A stretch of 9,776 bases of DNA from an uncultured Collinsella sp. (GTDB taxonomy: Bacteria > Actinomycetota > Coriobacteriia > Coriobacteriales > Coriobacteriaceae): assembly GCA_902492545.1 (NCBI GenBank), contig CABULX010000085.1, forward strand, positions 1 through 9,776, given 5' to 3'. How positions within the stretch are numbered: position 1 is the first letter of the stretch; every line of letters starts with the position of its first letter. The notes under the pieces were generated by a model. It made no database searches, was not told where the DNA came from, and saw only the letters and a list, made by a program, of their open reading frames with translations. Position numbers and translations under genes: made by a program. Positions 6,521 through 9,776 of this stretch are shown one piece after another.

Positions 6521-6705
6521 TGCGCTGTCGCAGGGTAGCTAATGCCGATATATCAGTTGGGGCGAAATACAAGATGTGATGAGATGGAGCGTCAGAGCGT
6601 CCATGACGCCCACCTGCCATATTTGCCCTTTACCGATTTGCCGAGTCTTTGCGGCCCCATTGCCGATCACCCGTGCGACAATGCGCCGGACGAGAAAGGA
6701 ATCCG

Positions 6706-8232
6706 ATGGAATCGACTGATGTACTGGTAATTGGATCTGGCATTGCGGGCCTTTGCGCCGCCATCGAAGCGGCACGCACGGGTGCAACCGTCACTGTGGC
6801 AAGCGCCGGCAAGACTATGAGTGGATCGAGCTTCTTCCCCGGAACCTGGGGCCTAGGGCTTATCGGACCCGTTAACGAAGACGACGAGCAGGACCTCATC
6901 GACACCATCCTGGCCGTCGGCGGCGGCGTTGCCGACCCCGAACTCGTCCAAGCGTTCGTCCACGGCATTCCCCAAGCGATTGACTGGCTCGAGCAAGACC
7001 TGGGCGTTGAGCTCCAGCGTCCGCAAAGCGCCAAGAGTGCTCAACAAAAGCAATTTATCCCCTGCTTTGACCACAAGACGCGCATGTGGCGCGGCCTCAC
7101 CCGCAAGCCCCTTGAGGACGCTCTGACGACCTGGATCGAGTCGCTCGGCATTCGCCTGCTCCCCCGCCATGAGCTTATCGACCTTGTTGAGGACACGAAC
7201 GGCAGAATAACCGGAACCGTACTCTACGACCTTACCGAAAATCGAATCGTGCCCTTTGCTGCCAAGGCCACGGTCATCGCAGCCGGTGGCACAGGCGGCC
7301 TGTTCGAGCGCAGCCTTACGTCGGCTGATGTGCTCAGTTCCTCGCAGGCCATCGCGCTGGCGCACGGCGCAACACTTACTAATATAGAGTTCATGCAGAT
7401 GATGCCCGGCTTCATCGAGCCCAGGCGTAACTTGGTCTTCAATGAGAAAACCTGGCGCTACGTGCACGTAGACCAGCCGGTAGATATTGCCGACGACAAG
7501 CTGGACGACCTGCTCGAGCAGCGCTCTGGATATGGTCCCTTCACGTCACGCTTGGCCTCCCGCGCTATCGATCTCGTCATCGATCAGGCAGGTGTCGAAG
7601 GCCTGGCACTCCACTACGACTTCCCCCGCGAGGATGTCCCAGAGTTTGTGCAGACCTTTGCCACCTGGCTGCAAGACGAGCACGGCATCGCGCCGACCGA
7701 CGAGATGCGCGTTGCGATGTATGCCCACGCCGCTAACGGCGGCATCAAGATCGATAAGACCGCGCACACGGGCGTTGAGGGCCTCTACGCTTGCGGCGAG
7801 GCGACAGGCGGCATGCACGGCGCCGACCGCATTGGTGGCTTGTCAAGCGCCAACGGCATCGTATTCGGACGTATCGCGGGCGCATCGGCAGCCCTTGCAG
7901 CGCAGAAAGAGCCTGAGGCGGCCCTGAAGGCGGATATCACCCTCCCCCAGTACGGCATTGCCGCAACAGATGCCGAACGCCTGACACACAGCCTTAGGCA
8001 CACGATGAGCACCTTTTGCATGATCAACAGGACCGAAACAGGCCTATCCGAGGCCCTGCAACAGCTTGAAAGCCTGCAAGACGAAGCCACGGCTCTAAAT
8101 AAGCCACATGCCAACGACAGCGAAATCGCTGCCCTCGCCCGCCTGCAATCGCAGATTCAACTAGCACAGGAAATGGTCAAAGCCATGCGCAAGCGGACCG
8201 AAAGCCTGGGTTCGCACTATCGAGCGGACTAA
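6706..8232 (+). CDS. FAD-binding flavoprotein, fumarate reductase/L-aspartate oxidase superfamily
   Basis: 508-aa protein with a FAD_binding_2-type fold. The N-terminal dinucleotide-binding motif is VLVIGSGIAGLCAAIEAA (6-23), TVIAAGGTGGLF is at 189-200, and the FAD-binding C-terminal block GLYACGEATGGMHGADRIGG is at 359-378. ASRAIDLVI (284-292) and AANGGIKID (342-350) correspond to the family's RDVVARAI and HYxMGGI segments. The last 90 residues form the helical C-terminal domain of the flavoprotein-subunit family, ending in RTESLGSHYRAD, a divergent RESRGxHxRxD motif that stops at the Asp. No signal peptide, heme-binding motif or partner subunit gene is visible, so it is probably a soluble cytosolic reductase or oxidase. 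The electron acceptor or substrate cannot be read; L-aspartate oxidase (NadB), a fumarate-reductase-like enzyme and a GlpB-like protein are alternatives. The start has AAAGGA 6 nt upstream. It appears to be transcribed on its own after a strong terminator. Confidence 0.85.
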   Translation: MESTDVLVIGSGIAGLCAAIEAARTGATVTVASAGKTMSGSSFFPGTWGLGLIGPVNEDDEQDLIDTILAVGGGVADPELVQAFVHGIPQAIDWLEQDLGVELQRPQSAKSAQQKQFIPCFDHKTRMWRGLTRKPLEDALTTWIESLGIRLLPRHELIDLVEDTNGRITGTVLYDLTENRIVPFAAKATVIAAGGTGGLFERSLTSADVLSSSQAIALAHGATLTNIEFMQMMPGFIEPRRNLVFNEKTWRYVHVDQPVDIADDKLDDLLEQRSGYGPFTSRLASRAIDLVIDQAGVEGLALHYDFPREDVPEFVQTFATWLQDEHGIAPTDEMRVAMYAHAANGGIKIDKTAHTGVEGLYACGEATGGMHGADRIGGLSSANGIVFGRIAGASAALAAQKEPEAALKADITLPQYGIAATDAERLTHSLRHTMSTFCMINRTETGLSEALQQLESLQDEATALNKPHANDSEIAALARLQSQIQLAQEMVKAMRKRTESLGSHYRAD

Positions 8233-8273
8233 GCCGAGCACCCCTCCAGAGCAGAACACAACTTCTCGATATT

Positions 8274-8311
8274 AATGGGTCCCGTGAACTCAAAGCGACA
8301 CAGGGCCCATT
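8274..8311. repeat. Imperfect 13-bp inverted repeat between the flavoprotein gene and dinD
   Basis: The arms AATGGGTCCCGTG (8274-8286) and CACAGGGCCCATT (8299-8311) pair over 13 positions with one G-U wobble and one mismatch; the loop is 12 nt. No T-tract follows on either strand, so it is a poor intrinsic terminator. It lies directly upstream of a possible -10 box for dinD and could be an operator or a structured leader/trailer element. Confidence 0.6.
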
Positions 8312-8329
8312 CGTGTCCGCGCGGGCAAA

Positions 8330-8335
8330 TATACT
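8330..8335 (+). promoter_or_regulatory. Tentative -10 box for dinD
   Basis: TATACT matches the -10 consensus in five of six positions and lies about 58 nt before the dinD start. No convincing -35 is seen at 16-18 nt spacing; the inverted repeat at 8274-8311 covers that area. No actinobacterial SOS box (CGAAC-N4-GTTCG) is visible upstream, only a CGAAC half near 8376. Confidence 0.25.
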
Positions 8336-8393
8336 CATTCTGAATACGGAGTCGACATAGTCCACGTAGACAAACGAACAGAAAGGAAGAGAT

Positions 8394-9254
8394 ATGGACA
8401 GCAGGGATATCGAGAAATGGCGTGTCGAACTTGACAGCTACGCCCATGTAGAAGACGGCGTTGAGTATTGGCTCGCACGCGATTTAATGGAACCCCTCGG
8501 ATACACCCAATGGCGTAATTTTGAGACTGCAGTTAAGAGATCCATGGCATCGTGTGACACCAATAAAATGCCTGTTGCCGCCCATTTTGCTGAGGCCAGC
8601 AAAATGGTAGATGCCGGCATCGCCAAACGAGCCGTAAAAGACTACAAGCTGACGCGCTACGCATGCTATTTAATCGCCCAAAACGGAGACCCAAACAAGC
8701 CAGAGATCGCGCTCGCCCAGGCATACTTTGCCGTGCAGACGCGCCGCCAAGAGCTCATAGAGCAGCGCTTCGCAGAGATTCAGCGCTTGCAGGCGCGCCA
8801 CTCGCTATCCGATTCAGAGAAACAGCTCTCGGGTATTGCGTTCAAACGCGGCGTGGACTCCAAAGGATTCGCGATCATCAAGTCGAAGGGCGATGAGGCG
8901 TTATTCGGCGGCAGAAGCACGGCGGAAATGAAGCAGCAGCTCGGCGTACCCAAGAGCGCGGCATTGGCGGACAGGTTAGCCGATGTCCTCATCAAAGCAA
9001 AGGACCTCACGAACTCGATGACGGCCTTCAACGCCGAGGAACACGACTTGTACGGTCTGGACCAGATCAAACAAGAACACGTCGAGAACAACACGAGCGT
9101 GCGTGGCAGCCTCATCGACCGCGGAATTGTTCCCGAGAACCTACCGCCTGCCGAGGATACAAAAAAGCTCGAGCGTCGCGTGAAGGCAGACGAGAAGAAA
9201 CTCAAGGAGGGTACTGACGGTTTCACCGATCCCCAGGGTAGACTCAATCTGTGA
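8394..9254 (+). CDS. dinD: DNA damage-inducible protein D (DinD)-like
   Basis: 286-aa protein matching the DinD family. In E. coli, DinD is a SOS-induced factor that acts on RecA filaments and inhibits strand exchange. The N-terminal part has the BRO/antirepressor-like signature WLARDLMEPLGYTQWRNFET (26-45), followed by KDYKLTRYACYLIAQNGDP (82-100) and the PEIALAQAYFAVQTRRQEL helix (103-121) typical of DinD and phage antirepressors. The C-terminal half (KGFAIIKSKGDEALFGG at 157-173, then LGVPKSAALADRLADVLI) is characteristic of DinD. The tail (259-286) is lysine-rich and charged. Length is close to E. coli DinD (274 aa). The ribosome binding site is AAGGAAG. Codon use looks less biased than in the upstream operons, consistent with, but not proof of, horizontal origin. 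It stands alone, convergent with a tRNA operon. Confidence 0.9.
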   Translation: MDSRDIEKWRVELDSYAHVEDGVEYWLARDLMEPLGYTQWRNFETAVKRSMASCDTNKMPVAAHFAEASKMVDAGIAKRAVKDYKLTRYACYLIAQNGDPNKPEIALAQAYFAVQTRRQELIEQRFAEIQRLQARHSLSDSEKQLSGIAFKRGVDSKGFAIIKSKGDEALFGGRSTAEMKQQLGVPKSAALADRLADVLIKAKDLTNSMTAFNAEEHDLYGLDQIKQEHVENNTSVRGSLIDRGIVPENLPPAEDTKKLERRVKADEKKLKEGTDGFTDPQGRLNL

Positions 9255-9297
9255 AAGCGGCCGCGCCCTTTCGGGTTCGACCCCATGCGAGGTTAAC

Positions 9298-9328
9298 AAA
9301 AAAGCGACCAGCCTAAGCCAGTCGCTTT
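9298..9328 (-). terminator. Intrinsic terminator of the tRNA operon
   Basis: On the minus strand, GCGACTGGC and GCTGGTCGC form a 9-bp stem with two G-U pairs around a TTAG loop, followed by TTTTTTGTT. Read from the plus strand the same stem is followed by only three T residues, so it may also slow transcription leaving dinD. Confidence 0.9.
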
Positions 9329-9337
9329 ACCATGCTT

Positions 9338-9413
9338 TGGTGGGCCGTCAGGGGGTCGAACCCTGGACCTTGGGATTAAGAGTCCCCTGCTCTACCAACT
9401 GAGCTAACGACCC
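9338..9413 (-). tRNA. tRNA-Lys (CUU), copy 2 of the operon
   Basis: Full cloverleaf on the minus strand: acceptor GGGTCGT with ACGGCCC, D-stem GCTC/GAGC, anticodon loop CTCTTAA (anticodon CTT, reading AAG), T-arm CAGGG-TTCGACC-CCCTG, discriminator A and an encoded CCA. The anticodon stem has a G27-A43 mismatch at its top. The 76 nt are identical to the copy at 9457-9532. Confidence 0.97.
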
Positions 9414-9417
9414 AAAG

Positions 9418-9443
9418 CTAAAGTCCGTTGAGGCGGACTTTAG
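9418..9443. repeat. Perfect 10-bp hairpin between the twin tRNA-Lys genes
   Basis: CTAAAGTCCG and CGGACTTTAG are exact reverse complements around a 6-nt loop. It fills most of the 43-nt spacer between the two tRNA-Lys genes. In the tRNA transcript it lacks a T-tract, so a role in precursor processing or partial termination is more likely than full termination. Confidence 0.75.
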
Positions 9444-9456
9444 AGGAGATATCGTG

Positions 9457-9532
9457 TGGTGGGCCGTCAGGGGGTCGAACCCTGGACCTTGGGATTAAGA
9501 GTCCCCTGCTCTACCAACTGAGCTAACGACCC
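9457..9532 (-). tRNA. tRNA-Lys (CUU), copy 1 of the operon
   Basis: Same 76-nt sequence and cloverleaf as the copy at 9338-9413, anticodon CTT, CCA encoded. The identity ends exactly at the mature tRNA ends, so the flanks are unrelated. GATATC occurs on both sides (9448-9453 and 9533-9538), so leader and trailer of the precursor could pair. Confidence 0.97.
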
Positions 9533-9554
9533 GATATCAACACGAAGTAAGAAC

Positions 9555-9632
9555 TGGGGTGGGTAAAGGGACTCGAACCCTCGACCTACGGGACCACAAC
9601 CCGTCGCTCTAGCCAACTGAGCTACACCCACC
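9555..9632 (-). tRNA. tRNA-His (GUG)
   Basis: Cloverleaf on the minus strand with the histidine-specific extra G(-1) opposite C73, acceptor GTGGGTG with TACCCAC, D-stem GCTC/GAGC, anticodon stem ACGGG/CCCGT, loop TTGTGGT (anticodon GTG), T-arm GAGGG-TTCGAGT-CCCTT and an encoded CCA. It is first in the operon, with 22 nt to the next tRNA. Confidence 0.97.
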
Positions 9633-9658
9633 GTGTCCTGTGCGCTTCGCGCTCGACT

Positions 9659-9687
9659 ATTATTGCAAGGAACGCCACGCGATGCAA
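9659..9687 (-). promoter_or_regulatory. Promoter of the tRNA-His/Lys/Lys operon
   Basis: On the minus strand, TTGCAT (-35, 9687-9682) and AATAAT (-10, 9664-9659) are separated by exactly 17 nt. Both are close to the housekeeping sigma consensus. The predicted start would be about 20 nt before tRNA-His. An AT-rich stretch just upstream (9695-9713) could act as an UP element. Confidence 0.75.
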
Positions 9688-9694
9688 GCCCCAA

Positions 9695-9713
9695 TTTTCA
9701 AGAATTTTGAAAA
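9695..9713. repeat. AT-rich inverted repeat upstream of the tRNA promoter
   Basis: TTTTCAA (9695-9701) and TTGAAAA (9707-9713) are inverted copies around GAATT. It lies 8 nt upstream of the -35 box, where an UP element or a regulator site would sit. Only the sequence supports this. Confidence 0.5.
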
Positions 9714-9776
9714 GAGTCTTTCGCCTTGATTCTCATTTTCATTGCAACAGCCTCAGGACTCAGCGCAACGCGTTGC

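Noticed and set aside
4701..6620. Very long open frame (639 codons) on the minus strand
   Set aside because: It runs antisense through the scaffold and GGGtGRT genes and is rich in Val, Gly, Leu and Ala with no domain. Strong codon bias in the real genes leaves few antisense stops, which explains it.
8229..8447. 72-codon minus-strand frame containing YICPRGHEWALC
   Set aside because: The CPxGHEW string recalls a zinc ribbon, but the second Cys pair of that domain is not there. The start would lie inside dinD, no ribosome binding site is seen, and the frame crosses the inverted repeat. Probably chance, though a BLASTP search would settle it.
1..9776. CRISPR array or complete insertion sequence
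   Set aside because: No regularly spaced direct repeats are present, and no element with terminal repeats and target duplication could be delimited around the RAYT gene.

Overview
The window looks like chromosomal DNA from a high-GC anaerobic actinobacterium of the class Coriobacteriia, most likely Collinsella or a close relative. This rests on the high GC third-position bias, the sufD-sufS-sufU gene order, and the anaerobe-type pair made of an IscU/NifU-like scaffold and a GGGtGRT protein. The placement is recognition from memory and was not tested by a search.

Layout, left to right. (1) 3-2804, plus strand: the distal part of a SUF iron-sulfur operon. sufD (perhaps missing its 5' end), sufS and sufU are coupled by 4- and 8-nt overlaps and closed by a strong intrinsic terminator at 2849-2878. 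(2) 2885-3475: about 590 bp with no convincing gene. It begins with a perfect 13-bp inverted repeat and holds a diverged motif present in two opposed copies. (3) 3476-4288, minus strand: a RAYT/IS200-like single-strand transposase with a C-terminal helix-turn-helix. Its HUH motif reads His-Val-Arg, so it is probably catalytically dead or altered. (4) 4289-4691: a divergent control region containing short perfect palindromes and a good -10 box. (5) 4692-6449, plus strand: a two-gene operon encoding a 244-aa IscU-like scaffold and the 334-aa GGGtGRT protein. Codon use appears highly biased, suggesting abundant proteins. It ends in a textbook terminator at 6485-6520. (6) 6706-8232, plus strand: a stand-alone FAD flavoprotein of the fumarate reductase/L-aspartate oxidase superfamily. 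(7) 8394-9254, plus strand: dinD, preceded by an imperfect 13-bp inverted repeat. (8) 9298-9687, minus strand: a tRNA operon transcribed promoter, tRNA-His(GUG), tRNA-Lys(CUU), tRNA-Lys(CUU), terminator.

How the parts relate. SufS supplies persulfide sulfur, SufU is its zinc-dependent sulfur acceptor, and SufD belongs to the SufBCD assembly scaffold. The scaffold/GGGtGRT operon about 2 kb away encodes a second IscU-fold protein. It keeps the three scaffold cysteines but lacks the Cys-x-Asp motif that SufU has. Its role with the GGGtGRT partner is not established as far as I know, and I consider this operon the most interesting system in the window. The flavoprotein, dinD and the tRNA block look like independent units.
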